Shown here: piece after piece, positions 48,824 through 57,253 of the stretch
How positions within the stretch are numbered: the first letter of the stretch is position 1
Layout: every line of letters begins with the position of its first letter
Source of the DNA: an uncultured Desulfovibrio sp.
GTDB lineage: Bacteria > Desulfobacterota > Desulfovibrionia > Desulfovibrionales > Desulfovibrionaceae
Assembly: GCF_910584445.1 (NCBI RefSeq)
Contig: NZ_CAJUBO010000011.1
Location: 1 to 64,000 of the forward strand
DNA: 64,000 nt
Reading direction: 5' to 3'
Translations under genes and position numbers: made by a program
Notes under the pieces: generated by a model
Databases searched by the model: none
Told to the model about the DNA's origin: nothing
What the model saw: the letters and a program-made list of their open reading frames with translations, nothing else

Positions 48824-49771
48824 TCAGCGCCAGGGAAATTCCGGCGGCAACGGCCGCCCCTTGACCTCTCGGCGCACGGTGGAACAGAAATTCCTGACAA
48901 CGGCCTTCACCGGCCCGGGTTCCATGCCCAGGACCTTGAAAAGCAGCCCCGCCCCGTTGGGCAGGTGCGTGACGCCGCACGCGAGCCGCCGCTCCGCGTC
49001 GATGAACGGCTCCGTCGCCGCGTAGATGGCGTCGGCCCTGTCTTGCGGCGCCAGCACGATGACATTGGCGAAAACGTCGTAGCGCCCGAGCACGCCGCAG
49101 TCCCGCAGGCGGCCGGCGCCAGGCTCGATGACGAACTTTTCCCGGAAAAGCGGCGCGCCGTCCGGGCGCCGGGCATGGGCGCAGACGGAGAGCACGTCGT
49201 ACCGGAACAGCTCCCCCCCCTTGGAGTACTTGCGCCCCGGCATGTAAATTTCGGAATAGAACATGGCCGCGGAGGGGGCCGCGATGATCTCCGTGTCCGA
49301 GATGAAGCGGGTGTGCCTGCAGGGGATGACCGGCTCGGGCAGATATTCCAGATAGGCGTCGTCCTCCAGCGTGATGGACTGCTTCATGCCGGAATAGTTG
49401 CGCGACATTTCCGCCAGCTTGGTGGCCGCGCCGGTGCTGATGAAGGCCATGGACCCCTGTTTCAGGCAAAAATTCTGCACATAGCGGTCGCCGTCCACAT
49501 TGGGACCGCCGGACGAGAGGATATAGACGCAGGGCATGTCCGGCAGTTCCGCGTCAAAGTAGAGCGCCTTCTGCACGATGAGCGGCGCCCGGCGGTCCAG
49601 CTCGCGCAGGATGGACCTGCCCTCGCGGTCGCGTTCAAAGCCCAGGTTCAGGTAGCCGCGCTTGCCGGGGCAGCCCACATACATGCCCGCCGGCTCCTCG
49701 GTGAAGCCGGCAAGCTCCGGCATGGCGTCGAAATCGGCCCCGGGGGCATCGGAATAGTGTCGGACCGCCAT
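48824..49771 (-). CDS. ureD: Urease accessory protein UreD (UreH)
   Basis: 315 residues. It binds apo-urease and with UreF and UreG forms the nickel-insertion complex. Family marks are GGPNVDGDRYVQNFCLKQGSMAFISTGAATKLAEM and LPEPVIPCRHTRFISDTEI. It is placed after ureG; in many operons ureD comes first. Longer than the typical 270 residues. Confidence 0.92.
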   Translation of the reverse strand: MAVRHYSDAPGADFDAMPELAGFTEEPAGMYVGCPGKRGYLNLGFERDREGRSILRELDRRAPLIVQKALYFDAELPDMPCVYILSSGGPNVDGDRYVQNFCLKQGSMAFISTGAATKLAEMSRNYSGMKQSITLEDDAYLEYLPEPVIPCRHTRFISDTEIIAAPSAAMFYSEIYMPGRKYSKGGELFRYDVLSVCAHARRPDGAPLFREKFVIEPGAGRLRDCGVLGRYDVFANVIVLAPQDRADAIYAATEPFIDAERRLACGVTHLPNGAGLLFKVLGMEPGPVKAVVRNFCSTVRREVKGRPLPPEFPWR

Positions 49772-49778
49772 GGCCGCC

Positions 49779-50405
49779 TCAGTCTTCCCTTGCCTTGTCG
49801 AAAAGCGCCATCCTGAAGATCAGCCCGATGAGCGCGTCGATGCCTTCGCCGGTCAGGGAATTGGTGAAGACAAAGGGCTTGCCGGGGCGCATGAGGCGGC
49901 TGTCATGGTCCATGACCTCCAGCGAGGCCCCCACATAGGGCGCGAGGTCGGTCTTGTTGATGACCAGGATGTCGCTCTGGGAAATGCCCGGGCCGTCCTT
50001 GCGCGGGATCTTGTCGCCCGCGGCCACGTCGATGACATAGATGAAAAAATCCACCAGGGCGGGGCTGAAGGTCAGGGTGAGGTTGTCGCCGCCGGACTCG
50101 ATGAGCACCACATCGGCGTCGGGAAACTTCGCCTCCATCTCCTCCACGGCGGCGATGTTCATGGAAGGGTCCTCGCGCACCGCCGTGTGCGGGCAGGCCC
50201 CGGTCTCCACGCCGATGATCCGGTCTTCCATGAGGATGCCCTTGAGCGTCTTGCGCACATGCTTGGCATCCTCGGTGGTCACGATGTCATTGGTGATGAT
50301 GAGCACGCTCATGCCGCGCTCCATGAGGCGCGGGGTGATGGACTCGATGAGGGCCGTCTTGCCGCTGCCCACCGGGCCGCCGACGCCGATCCTGCATGTC
50401 GACAT
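49779..50405 (-). CDS. ureG: Urease accessory GTPase UreG
   Basis: 208 residues. P-loop GPVGSGKTAL at the N-terminus, the metal-binding Cys-Pro-His (TGACPHTAVRED), ESGGDNLTLTFSP and NKTDLAPYVGASLEVM as G-motifs. GTP hydrolysis drives nickel delivery. The ATG at 50405 has GAGGA close before; a TTG at 50417 is less likely. Confidence 0.96.
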   Translation of the reverse strand: MSTCRIGVGGPVGSGKTALIESITPRLMERGMSVLIITNDIVTTEDAKHVRKTLKGILMEDRIIGVETGACPHTAVREDPSMNIAAVEEMEAKFPDADVVLIESGGDNLTLTFSPALVDFFIYVIDVAAGDKIPRKDGPGISQSDILVINKTDLAPYVGASLEVMDHDSRLMRPGKPFVFTNSLTGEGIDALIGLIFRMALFDKARED

Positions 50406-50441
50406 ATATCCTCGCAAACGGTTTGGGCGTCGCCGCCGTGG

Positions 50442-51182
50442 TCAGTTCATGAACATCCGCATGGTGCCTTTCTCGTGGAGCGAGGCGAGGATGTCCATTT
50501 CGGGAACAAAGGCGTTCATGTTCTCAAAGCCCATGGTCGCGGCCTTCGTGTACATGGATTCCACCTCGCCGCCCAGCGTGAAAAGGATCTGCTGCGTGTC
50601 GTAATGCGAAACGCGCACGCACCTGAGCGCCGCCGAAAGCACCATATTGATCACGCCGTACTGGTGCGCCACATAGAGCGCCTTTTCCCCCAGCCCCGCC
50701 AGGGCAAAGGCGATGCCCTGGGCCACGGGCCATGTCCCCGGCGTCGCGCCGCTCCCGATGTCGGCGAGCCAGCGGGCGAACAGGCTGTCGCCGCCATAAA
50801 GGCGCACCCCCAGTTCGGCGAACTTCTTGCCCATGCGGCAGAGCATGAGGCGCGCCTCGTCGTTCATCTTGAAAAGCAAAAGCTGCCTGTCGGCCCGGCA
50901 AATGCCCTCATAGTCGCCGGCGCGCGCGGCCCGCCATGCCAGAAGCGCCGCCACGCCGTCACTGTAGGCCGCCTGGGTCGCCACCGAGCGCGTATAGGAC
51001 TCGAGGGTCGCGGCGTCATGGACGAGTCCGAGATGGGAAGCCGTTTCCAGCCCGTTGGAAAACGAAAACGTCCCCACCGGAAGGGTGGAGTCCGAAAACT
51101 GGATGAGCCGGAACAGCGTTGCCATGGACTCCGCCGCCGAAGCGCGGGGGAGGGCTTCGCCGGGGCGCTCATTCCCGCTCAT
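50442..51182 (-). CDS. ureF: Urease accessory protein UreF
   Basis: 246 residues from the ATG at 51182, which overlaps ureE by 14 bases. An internal ATG at 51125 just before ATLFRLIQFSDSTLPVGTFSFSNGLE would give the usual family start and cannot be excluded. UreF is helical and checks GTPase fidelity of UreG in the nickel-loading complex. Motifs LPVGTFSFSNGLE and RVSHYDTQQ identify it. Confidence 0.93.
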   Translation of the reverse strand: MSGNERPGEALPRASAAESMATLFRLIQFSDSTLPVGTFSFSNGLETASHLGLVHDAATLESYTRSVATQAAYSDGVAALLAWRAARAGDYEGICRADRQLLLFKMNDEARLMLCRMGKKFAELGVRLYGGDSLFARWLADIGSGATPGTWPVAQGIAFALAGLGEKALYVAHQYGVINMVLSAALRCVRVSHYDTQQILFTLGGEVESMYTKAATMGFENMNAFVPEMDILASLHEKGTMRMFMN

Positions 51183-51774
51183 GGCCGTGCCCGTGGTCAT
51201 GTCCATGATCATGCCCGTGGTCATGGGGGTGGCTGTGGCTCCCGTGCGAGGCCCCGCCGAAGAGCCGGCGGATCTCGTGCGGCGCCATGTAGGGGATGAC
51301 CTCCCTGCCCGGCTGGAATTCGTAGCGCACTCCTTCCAGATGGTGCGTGTCCATGACGCTGAGCATGACCTGTTTATCCACTGTCAGGGGCACATAGACC
51401 CTGGCGCCCTTGACCACCGCGGGCCAGTGCTGGTTGCCGATGGCGTGGCCGAGTTCCACGCTGCGGCGGATGAGCGCCTCGGCGCTCTCGTCCTCCAGCG
51501 CCGACAGGTCAAGGACGAGAACGGGATTGAGTTCGAGCCTGAGCGCGGCCACACGCCTGGCCGGGGCATCGTGGAACACGATGTCGCCATCGACCACCTG
51601 GGTCTGGCGCCTGAGCGCGATGGGATACTCCGTTCCCCGCTCGCCGACGGCCAGAAAGCGCGATTTCTGGGCGGTCCACTGGTCGATGGGGATATATTCG
51701 ATATCCAGCTCGGGCAGGCGCTCCTTCCACTCGGGGGCATGGAGGTTCCCGAGGATGCGGGTGCAGATTTCCAT
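51169..51774 (-). CDS. ureE: Urease nickel chaperone UreE with His-rich tail
   Basis: 201 residues from the ATG at 51774. The N-terminal domain has RRQTQVVDGDIVF..., and the metal-binding domain has HAIGNQHWPA with the bridging His. The C-terminus is a stretch of His-Asp/Gly repeats that stores nickel. The gap to ureC is 111 bases, the longest within the operon. Confidence 0.94.
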   Translation of the reverse strand: MEICTRILGNLHAPEWKERLPELDIEYIPIDQWTAQKSRFLAVGERGTEYPIALRRQTQVVDGDIVFHDAPARRVAALRLELNPVLVLDLSALEDESAEALIRRSVELGHAIGNQHWPAVVKGARVYVPLTVDKQVMLSVMDTHHLEGVRYEFQPGREVIPYMAPHEIRRLFGGASHGSHSHPHDHGHDHGHDHGHGHERE

Positions 51775-51885
51775 AGGCTGACCGCAAAGGTTGAGGGTGA
51801 GGCGCCGCCTCCCGCGCGGAAGGCGGCACATGAGGGGCGGCCCCGGCGGCGCCCGCCGCAACAGCGGACGCCGCCGGTCCTGTGG

Positions 51886-53604
51886 CTAGCTGAACCAGTA
51901 GAGCTGCGCCAGCGCCAGCTCCTTGGCCGGCGGCACATAGGCGAGCGTGCCGTTCACATAGACATTGAAGGTCTCGGGATCCACCTCGATCTGCGGCATG
52001 GCCGTATTGCGCACCATGTCATGCTTGGTGACCTGGCGGGTCTTGCGGACCGGGTAGATGATATTCTCGATGCCGAAGCGGGCCACGGTGCCCGCGTCCA
52101 CCGCCGCCTGGGAGGTGAAGCGCACGCAGGTCCTGGGCATGGCCCTGCCGAAGGCGCCGTACATGGGCCGCATGATCTTGGGCTGCGGGGTGGGCAGCGA
52201 GGCGTTGGGGTCGCCCATGTTGGCCCAGTTGATGAGTCCGCCCTTGATGACCAGCTTGGGCTTGGTGCCGAAGAAGGCGGGTTCCCAAAGGACGAGGTCC
52301 GCCATCTTGCCCACTTCGATGGAACCGAGGATCTCGCTGATGCCGTAGGTGATGGCCGGGTTGATGGTGATCTGGGCCAGATAGCGCAGCACGCGGAAGT
52401 TGTCGTTGGTGTCGCTGTCTTCGGGCAGCTTGCCGCGCACCTGCTTCATGTAGGAAGCCATCTGGAAGGTGCGCATGAACGACTCGCCCACGCGGCCCAT
52501 GGCCTGCGAGTCGGACGAGACCATGGAGATGATGCCAAGGTCATGGAAGATGTTTTCCGCGGACTGCGTTTCCGGGCGCACGCGGCTTTCCGCGAAGGCC
52601 ACATCCGAGGGGATGTTGGGGTTGAGGTTGTGGCAGACCATGATCATGTCGAAGAGTTCGGCCTGCGAGTTCACGCCGAAGGGCAGCGTGGGGTTGGTGG
52701 ACGACGGCAGCACATTTGCCATGGAGGCCACTTTCAGGAGGTCGGGGGCGTGGCCGCCGCCCGCGCCTTCGGTGTGGTAGCTGTGGATCGTGCGGCCGTC
52801 GATGGCGGCGATGGTGTCTTCCACATAGCCGTTTTCGTTGAGCGTGTCCGAATGCAGCGCGACCTGCACATCCATCTCGTCGGCCACCTCAAGGCACTTC
52901 CGCAGGGCGGCGCAGGTGGTGCCCCAGTCCTCGTGGATCTTGAAGCCGCAGCAGCCGGCCACGATCTGCTCTTCCAGGGTCTCGCGGACGCTGGAATTGC
53001 CCTTGCCGAGGAGTCCGATATTGATGGGCAGGCCCTCGCAGGCCTCGAACATTTTCTGCACGTTCCACACGCCGGAGGTGATGGTGGTGCCGTTGGAACC
53101 GTCCGTGGGGCCAACGCCGCCGCCGATGAGCGTGGTGATGCCGTTGGAAAGGCAGTTATAGGCCTGCTGGGGCGAGACCATGTGCACATGGCCGTCAATG
53201 CCCGCCGCCGTCAGGATGCAGTGCTCGCCCGAAATGGCGTCCGTGGAGGGACCGGTGCAGAGATTGGGGCTGACGCCGTCCATGATGTTGGGGTTGCCGG
53301 CCTTGCCGATGCCCGCGATCTTGCCGTCCTTGACGCCCACGTCCGCCTTGATGACGCCCAGGATGGGGTCGATGATGGTGACGTTGGTGATGACCAGGTC
53401 CAGCGAGCCGCCCTTGCTGGTGATGGTGTTGGCCGTGCCCATGCCGTCGCGCAGGGTCTTGCCGCCGCCATAGACGGTCTCGTCGCCATAGACGCGCAGG
53501 TCCTTCTCGATCTCGACATAGAGATCCGTGTTGGCAAGACGGATCTTGTCGCCCACGGTGGGACCGAACAGGTCATTGTTGTTTTTTCTGGAAATGGTTG
53601 CCAT
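51886..53604 (-). CDS. ureC: Urease alpha (catalytic) subunit
   Basis: 572 residues. It carries the di-nickel centre hydrolysing urea to ammonia and carbamate. The carbamylated Lys is in CCGFKIHEDWG, nickel ligands are in GIDGHVHMVSP and the HTEGAGGGHAPDL region, and the flap His is in MVCHNLNPNIPSDVAFAESR. All key residues are present. GGGGAAG precedes the ATG. Confidence 0.97.
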   Translation of the reverse strand: MATISRKNNNDLFGPTVGDKIRLANTDLYVEIEKDLRVYGDETVYGGGKTLRDGMGTANTITSKGGSLDLVITNVTIIDPILGVIKADVGVKDGKIAGIGKAGNPNIMDGVSPNLCTGPSTDAISGEHCILTAAGIDGHVHMVSPQQAYNCLSNGITTLIGGGVGPTDGSNGTTITSGVWNVQKMFEACEGLPINIGLLGKGNSSVRETLEEQIVAGCCGFKIHEDWGTTCAALRKCLEVADEMDVQVALHSDTLNENGYVEDTIAAIDGRTIHSYHTEGAGGGHAPDLLKVASMANVLPSSTNPTLPFGVNSQAELFDMIMVCHNLNPNIPSDVAFAESRVRPETQSAENIFHDLGIISMVSSDSQAMGRVGESFMRTFQMASYMKQVRGKLPEDSDTNDNFRVLRYLAQITINPAITYGISEILGSIEVGKMADLVLWEPAFFGTKPKLVIKGGLINWANMGDPNASLPTPQPKIMRPMYGAFGRAMPRTCVRFTSQAAVDAGTVARFGIENIIYPVRKTRQVTKHDMVRNTAMPQIEVDPETFNVYVNGTLAYVPPAKELALAQLYWFS

Positions 53605-53606
53605 TT

Positions 53607-54182
53607 TTACTTCCCCCGCTTGGCTGAAAGTTCGGCCGCGTTCACTTCGGCTTCCGCCTCCGCCTCGGAGACCGTCTTGAAGCCCAGGGTCGCCATCCGC
53701 TTGAGCGCGCGGATCCTGATGGGGTAATAGGTGGGATCGTCCTCAAGGCCCGCATAGCCGTCGGTGAGGTCGTTGAAGCCGATGAGCCGCCGCTTGCCGC
53801 CGAAGCTGACCAGCTCCACCTCCTTTTCCTCGCCCGGCTCGAAGCGGATGGCCGTGGTGGCGGGGATGTTCAGGTGCTTGCCGAAGGCCTGCGCGCGGTC
53901 AAACTCCAGATAACGGTTGACCTCGAAGAAATGGAAATGGCTGCCCACCTGGACAGGACGGTCGCCGGTATTGTGGACGACGACCTTCACCGTCCTGCGG
54001 TGGGCGTTATAGGTGATGTCGCCGTCCGCGAGGATGACGCCGCCCACCGGGCACGGAGCCGCGGGGGCAAAGCCCGGCGTCTTGGGGTACTCGATGGGGG
54101 GCTTGCCTTCAAAAACGCCCTGGGGGGTCGAATATGTCTGCCCGGCCTGTCCTGCCGTCTGGGTCGCTTTTGTAGTTGCCAC
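53607..54182 (-). CDS. ureB: Urease beta subunit with N- and C-terminal extensions
   Basis: 191 residues from a GTG at 54182 (GAGGGT before); no nearby ATG. The family core begins at PVGGVILADGDITYNAHRRTVKVVVHNTGDRPVQVGSHFHFFEVNRYLEFDR (residue ~46) and ends near 150. Ordinary UreB is ~100-120 residues, so the ~45-residue Thr/Gln/Pro-rich front and a ~30-residue Glu/Ala-rich end are extra. ureA is separate, so this is not the fused Helicobacter arrangement. Confidence 0.93.
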   Translation of the reverse strand: MATTKATQTAGQAGQTYSTPQGVFEGKPPIEYPKTPGFAPAAPCPVGGVILADGDITYNAHRRTVKVVVHNTGDRPVQVGSHFHFFEVNRYLEFDRAQAFGKHLNIPATTAIRFEPGEEKEVELVSFGGKRRLIGFNDLTDGYAGLEDDPTYYPIRIRALKRMATLGFKTVSEAEAEAEVNAAELSAKRGK

Positions 54183-54193
54183 GTCAACACCCT

Positions 54194-54496
54194 CTACTTG
54201 ATTGGTTGATGGATGGAAACGAGCCGGGAACCGTCCGTGAAGACGGCCTCCACCTGGAGCAGGTCGATCATGTCGGCCACGCCGTCCATGACCTGCTCCT
54301 TGGTGAGCACCTGGGCCGCGTCGTGCATGACCTCCTCAACGGTCTTGCCTTCGCGGGCGCCTTCCAGCGCCGCGGAGGTGATGTAGGCGACCGCCTCGGG
54401 GTAGTTGAGCTTCAGGCCCTTCTTGAGCCTGCGCTCGGCGATGAGGCCCATGGAAAGCAGCAGGAGCTTGTCCTGCTCTTTGGGGGTAAGATGCAT
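54194..54496 (-). CDS. ureA: Urease gamma subunit
   Basis: 100 residues, the normal size. Typical start MHLTPKEQDKLLLLSMGLIAERRLKKGLKLNYPEAVAYI and end motif EAVFTDGSRLVSIHQPI. AAGGAGG precedes the ATG. First gene of the ten-gene operon; a clear sigma70 promoter is not visible in the 140 bases upstream. Confidence 0.97.
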   Translation of the reverse strand: MHLTPKEQDKLLLLSMGLIAERRLKKGLKLNYPEAVAYITSAALEGAREGKTVEEVMHDAAQVLTKEQVMDGVADMIDLLQVEAVFTDGSRLVSIHQPIK

Positions 54497-55182
54497 ATTG
54501 GTCCTCCTTTCGTGGATGCGTCAAAACGGGCGGGAAACTCGGAATCTCGGACAGGGATCATGGAGCGATCCGCCCGTAACAACAGCAAAACCTGAGGCAC
54601 AACAAAAAAACGGAAAATCTTTTGGGAACCGCTGACGCATCAGGGATGCATCAGCTCCCTGCCCCGGAAGGCGGGCGCCTTCCGGCGAAAGGCCGCCACA
54701 TCGTCCCGTTGAGGGGAAAAGGAGCTTTCCCCTTCACGACATGCGGGCGGTCTTGCGGAGCAAGGCCGCGGGAAACGCGCCGACCGGCGTTTCCCTGAGC
54801 TGGAATCGAGCCTAGCGCTTTTTTCGGAGGGACACAAGACGCCAGGCTCCCGATGTGAGCGCCAGGAAGCCCCCGGAGCTTCCGGAGCGATGCCCCGCGT
54901 TCCGTCATTCCCCCCGTCCCCCGAATCGATTCCGGGATGCGGGCGCCGTTGGACCCGCCGGCGCCCCCCGCACGCGCGCCCCACGGTTTTTCGCGCGCCG
55001 CCCCGGGGCGCGGATGGTCCGCTTCCGCGAGGCCCTTGACAGCGATTGTGAGAAATGCCACAGCTATGCATACCGCTAATGTTGACATTTAACAGATTGC
55101 AAGTCGACAGGGATCATCCCGGCGGCGTGGCCGGGTGCCAACACCTTTCCGGGCAGTCCCGGAAAAGAGCAAAGGAGGGCAT
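54497..55182. other. Intergenic region with three consecutive hairpins
   Basis: 686 bases between the divergent urease and DAACS operons, with no credible gene. Hairpins: 54664-54685 (arms CCGGAAGGCG/CGCCTTCCGG, loop GG), about 54710-54733 (AGGGGAAA/TTTCCCCT with an AGGAGC loop), and 54770-54795 (GGGAAACGC/GCGTTTCCC). AT-rich stretches at 54590-54630 and 55030-55110 are the probable promoter areas. A TTGACA at 55036 and one at 55082 lack a well-spaced -10. Confidence 0.6.
55047..55062 (+). promoter_or_regulatory. CRP/FNR-family-like site upstream of the DAACS gene
   Basis: TGTGA-6-CCACA, one mismatch from the symmetric TGTGA-N6-TCACA consensus of CRP-family regulators, which in Desulfovibrio include HcpR-type proteins. 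It lies 121 bases before the start codon. Which regulator binds is unknown. Confidence 0.35.
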
Positions 55183-56415
55183 ATGAACGGGAAACAACGG
55201 ATGAGCCTGCCCGCGCAGATGGGCATCGGCATGGTGCTGGGCGTCCTTGCCGGGGCGCTCGCGCCGCATGTGGGCTTTGACCCCCAGTGGTTCAAGCCTT
55301 TCGGTCAGCTCTTCATCAACCTCGTGCGCATGGTGGTGGTGCCGCTGGTCTTTGCCACCCTGGTCGCCGGCGCCGCCAGCGTGGGCGATGTGGGCCGTCT
55401 TGGCCGCGTGGCCGGCAAGACCCTGGTCTACTACTTCGCCACCACGGCCATCGCCATCTGCATCGGCCTGGTGCTCGCCAATCTTTTCCAGCCGGGCGTG
55501 GGCCTTGATCTGTCCACGGCCAACCTCAAGGCCAGGGACGTCACCCCGCCAAGCCTCACCCAGGTGCTCCTCAACATCGTGCCCATCAATCCCATGGACA
55601 GCCTTGCCAAGGGCAGCATGCTCCAGATCATCTTCTTTGCCGTGCTGCTCGGATTTTCCCTGAGCATCTGCGGCGAGCGGGTCAGGGTGGTCACGGACTT
55701 CTTCAACGGCATGGGCGAGGTCATGATCCGCGTGACCACCATCGTCATGCTCTACGCGCCCATCGGCGTTTTCGCCCTGATGGCCTTCACCGTGGCCTCG
55801 CACGGGCTTGCGGTGCTGCTGCCGCTCATCAAGCTCGTCATCATCATGTATGTGGCGTGCCTGCTCCAGATCCTGCTTGTCTATCTGCCCTGCGTGAGGT
55901 TCAGCGGCCTCACGCCGGGCCGGTTCCTCAAGGGCATCAGCGAGCCGCTGCTCATCGCCTTCACCACCTGTTCCAGCGCCGCCGCCCTTTCCACCAACCT
56001 CATCAGCGTGGAAAAGCTCGGCGCCTCGCGCAGCGTCTCCAGCTTCTCCATTCCGCTCGGCAACACCATCAATATGGATGGCGCGGCCATCTACATGGGC
56101 ATTGCCGCCATTTTCGCGGCCGAGGTCTATGGCATCCCCATGCCGCTGGACAAGCAGTTCGTGGTGCTGCTCATGGCCCTGCTGGCCTCCATCGGGTCCA
56201 TGGGCGTTCCCGGCGCGGCGCTCATCATGATCACCATGGTCTTCACCCAGGTGGGCATCCCGCTTGAGGCCATCGCCCTGGTGGCGGGCGTGGACAGGAT
56301 CATGGACATGGCCCGCACCACCATCAACGTCATGGGCGATGCCACGGGCGCCATCTTCGTCTCCAGGCTGGAGAACGACATGGACCCCGCGCGCGGCGCG
56401 GCCATGAAGCTATGA
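55183..56415 (+). CDS. DAACS-family dicarboxylate/amino acid:cation symporter
   Basis: 410 residues; AAAGGAGGGC before the ATG. About eight membrane segments and two re-entrant loops. The serine-rich motif is TTCSSAAALSTN (~267-278) and the signature SFSIPLGNTINMDGAAIYMGIAAIFAAE follows; RTTINVMGDATGA carries the substrate-binding Asp/Asn of the family. It imports acidic amino acids or dicarboxylates with Na+ or H+. With the next two genes it may bring in aspartate, cysteate or a related acidic compound. Confidence 0.92.
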   Translation: MNGKQRMSLPAQMGIGMVLGVLAGALAPHVGFDPQWFKPFGQLFINLVRMVVVPLVFATLVAGAASVGDVGRLGRVAGKTLVYYFATTAIAICIGLVLANLFQPGVGLDLSTANLKARDVTPPSLTQVLLNIVPINPMDSLAKGSMLQIIFFAVLLGFSLSICGERVRVVTDFFNGMGEVMIRVTTIVMLYAPIGVFALMAFTVASHGLAVLLPLIKLVIIMYVACLLQILLVYLPCVRFSGLTPGRFLKGISEPLLIAFTTCSSAAALSTNLISVEKLGASRSVSSFSIPLGNTINMDGAAIYMGIAAIFAAEVYGIPMPLDKQFVVLLMALLASIGSMGVPGAALIMITMVFTQVGIPLEAIALVAGVDRIMDMARTTINVMGDATGAIFVSRLENDMDPARGAAMKL

Positions 56416-56433
56416 GATATGACGGAGGGAGTC

Positions 56434-57144
56434 ATGCGGACATGCGGCATCCTCGGCGGCATGGGTCCCGAGGCCACCATTGACCTCATGCGGCGCATCG
56501 TGGCCCATACCCGGGCGCAGGACGATGCGGACCATGTCCACTGCCTGGTGGACAACAATCCCCAGGTGCCCTCGCGCATCAAGGTCCTGCTGGAGGGCGG
56601 GACGGTCTCGCCCGGCCCGTGCATGGCGGCCATGGGCCGGGGGCTGGAGGCCCAGGGGGCGGACTTTCTCTGCATCGCCTGCAATACCGCCCACAACTGG
56701 CGCGACGAAGTGGCCCGGGCCGTAAACATCCCGGTGCTGGACATGATCGCCCTGGCCGCGGCCGAGGCGGCGCGCCGCGCGCCCAAAGCGCGGGCGGGCA
56801 TTCTCGCCTCGCCCGCCGTGCGGCTCACCGGCCTGTACGAGGCGCCCTGCCGCGGGCAGGGCCTTGAGCCGGTCTTTGCCGACGAGGCCGAGGAAGCGCG
56901 GCTCCTGGGCGTCATCCGCGCCATCAAGGCCGGAAGGACAGGCGACGACGTGCGCGCCGACCTGAAGCGCGTGGTCGAAAATGTGCTGAACAAGGGCGCG
57001 GGCGTGCTCATCGCGGCCTGCACCGAGCTTGGCGTCATCGGCGTGGAGGCGCCCGTGCCCGTGGTGGATGCCGCCGATGCGCTGGCCGCCGCCATCGTGC
57101 TGGAGGGCGCCGGCCCGGACGCCCTGAAGCGGCCTGGAGCCTGA
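56434..57144 (+). CDS. Aspartate/glutamate racemase-family protein
   Basis: 236 residues from the ATG at 56434, chosen for GGAGGGAG before it (an ATG at 56419 lacks one). The family start GILGGMGPEATIDLMRRI and both catalytic Cys (ACNTAHNW ~85; AACTELGVI ~190) are present, so proton exchange at an alpha carbon is expected without cofactor. The substrate could be Asp, Glu or an analogue such as cysteate. Confidence 0.9.
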   Translation: MRTCGILGGMGPEATIDLMRRIVAHTRAQDDADHVHCLVDNNPQVPSRIKVLLEGGTVSPGPCMAAMGRGLEAQGADFLCIACNTAHNWRDEVARAVNIPVLDMIALAAAEAARRAPKARAGILASPAVRLTGLYEAPCRGQGLEPVFADEAEEARLLGVIRAIKAGRTGDDVRADLKRVVENVLNKGAGVLIAACTELGVIGVEAPVPVVDAADALAAAIVLEGAGPDALKRPGA

Positions 57145-57150
57145 CGCGAC

Positions 57151-57177
57151 GGCGGCCCGGGCCTCCCCCGGGCCGCC
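57151..57177 (+). other. Strong hairpin between racemase and desulfhydrase genes
   Basis: An 11-bp stem GGCGGCCCGGG/CCCGGGCCGCC with a 5-base loop, six bases after the racemase stop. No T-run. It may reduce read-through or protect the upstream mRNA. Confidence 0.6.
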
Positions 57178-57253
57178 ACACACGCACACCAACAAACGCG
57201 CGGTCATACGGCCCGCCCCTGGCCGCGCAAGACCTCCCAAGGAGGAACATACG

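Noticed and set aside
54651..55088. A possible small membrane protein gene on the minus strand upstream of ureA
   Set aside because: Only the first 20 residues look hydrophobic; the rest is composition-driven, and it runs through three strong hairpins with no ribosome binding site.
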